Origin: Hermodice carunculata
Taxonomy: Eukaryota > Annelida > Polychaeta > Eunicida > Amphinomidae
DNA: 64,000 nucleotides
Direction: 5' to 3'
Assembly: GCA_964020975.1 (NCBI GenBank)
Contig: OZ026622.1
Coordinates: forward strand, 58,004,121-58,068,120
Both the position numbers and the translations under genes were made by a program. Positions within the stretch are counted from its first letter, which is position 1. Every line of letters starts with the position of its first letter. Below the pieces are notes generated by a model. That model searched no databases, had not been told where the DNA came from, and was given only the letters and a program-made list of their open reading frames with translations. This document shows positions 62,820 to 64,000 of this stretch, piece after piece.

Positions 62820-64000
62820 TGCAACCCAACTCTGACCTGCAGCAGTTTTCTCTGAACAGTACAATGTTCCAGGACATGTGCCTGCATGAATATACAGCAG
62901 TTCCATTGTAAGATTTAAACTCAATAAAAAAAATATTAGAGCTCAGTAACATTATATATACAGCTGTAAAAATGAGCCTTTTTTTCTTTATACATGTAGT
63001 GCAAAACATTCTGTCAACATTAACCCAATACAAAACAAAACATAGGCCCCAGAGGCAGTGTACATGCAGTTATGGAATATTCTGCAATGCTATCTTAAAA
63101 ATGTGTGCAAAACCTGTTTGCTGAGATTAAAATTGCACATTTTGTACAGAAGGTAGTTATACCAGAAACTGACAATTTACGACAAATATTTATTTAGCTA
63201 AATATATGCATTTCAACATGTGAGTGAAAAGTAAAAAAGTGAATGTGACTGTATAATAATAAATTTTCCTGCAGGATAAATGAAATATTCATTTTTTTTT
63301 TTTCTGGAGGAGGTTCACTTGGGTCAGGTATTATTTTCTGTTCATAGATACGGAATCCAATTTAGGATCAATTTGAGGAAGCAGAACACTTTGAAAATCC
63401 TGTTTTGGAGTGTATTAAAAGAAATTGTGAATATGTATGATTATACAGTATGTGCACATCATTCAGCCTACAAGAGGATAAAACTTGTGCCTGTATATAT
63501 ATATATATACTGATATGTAAATTTTATGCATCCTAGCATTTACCCAGAATGCAGCAGCTCATCCTAATTATTTCAATATGGAGGACACTTCAGAATGTAA
63601 CATTGCTTGCCTACTCAACTGTTTTTCAAAGCTCAACATGTCTTGGAAGTGACAGCATTTAGCTCCAAAAATCCTTCCTCCCTAGGTTAATACTAATCTG
63701 ACAGCTATCCTGGAAGGTCTCATATAAAAAATTCTCATTCAAATTGTTTTCAATTACTGTTGAAAAGTACTAAAAAAATTTGAAGTATGTGTGCATTTGA
63801 TTACCAGTCTGTAGGCTGGTTTAAGGGGAAAGGGTTAGTGGCAAGCAAAGGGTGAAGTCTGCTGAGCAGGCAACCTTCTGCCTGCTGGGCTTAATGTTTA
63901 TGTACAAAAAGAAAAAGTCTTTGGCTTACAATGTGGAGAATGCATTTTACAGATCTGTTTTGAACTGAAGGCTAAATGTACAAGGAAGAAAGACATCAAG
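62820..64000. other. Right edge of window, no gene recognised
   Basis: AT-rich with a short TA run at 63494-63510. The 63829-63892 stretch has a small 'gctgagcaggcaac..tctgcctgctgggc' inverted repeat. Confidence 0.45.

Overview
The window is animal nuclear DNA: intron-rich, AT-rich and packed with microsatellites, MITEs, SINEs and LINE debris. Two host genes can be read exon by exon, both on the + strand. At the left is the 3' part of aminoacylase-1 (ACY1), seven coding exons from position 1 to the stop at 17675-17677. At the right is a complete cytosolic seryl-tRNA synthetase (SARS1), eleven coding exons from the ATG at 36156 to the stop at 56508-56510, encoding 524 residues. Every exon was joined by matching splice sites, intron phase and protein similarity to the human enzymes recalled from memory. 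The repeat content (CR1/L2/Jockey-like LINEs, a Penelope-like GIY-YIG fragment, tRNA-derived SINEs) and the vertebrate-like proteins suggest a non-vertebrate animal. An invertebrate deuterostome such as a hemichordate or lancelet is plausible, but a lophotrochozoan is not excluded.

Layout. 1-17677: ACY1, whose first complete intron holds a decayed LINE with a MITE nested inside it; other introns hold MITEs, old ~140-180 bp repeats, a Tc1-like transposase remnant and long microsatellites. 17678-36155: about 18.5 kb between the genes, with no recognisable host exon but several LINE fragments on both strands and arrays of an AT-rich ~140 bp repeat. 36156-56510: SARS1, with introns of 128 bp to 4.4 kb carrying at least six kinds of MITE and a Penelope-like fragment. 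56511-64000: the SARS1 3' flank, with a MITE copy, a (GA)n tract of about 210 bp and two tRNA-derived SINE copies.

The two enzymes have no direct functional link: ACY1 deacylates N-acetylated amino acids and SARS1 charges tRNA-Ser. The most unusual structure is in SARS1 intron 8. The exon-8/intron-8 boundary, splice donor included, has been amplified into a ~48 bp minisatellite with seven tandem donor-like sites (48731-49030). A related situation occurs in ACY1, where the donor of the 12360-12442 exon is the first unit of a (GTAT)n microsatellite. No CRISPR array, operon, intact rRNA/tRNA gene or complete autonomous mobile element was seen.
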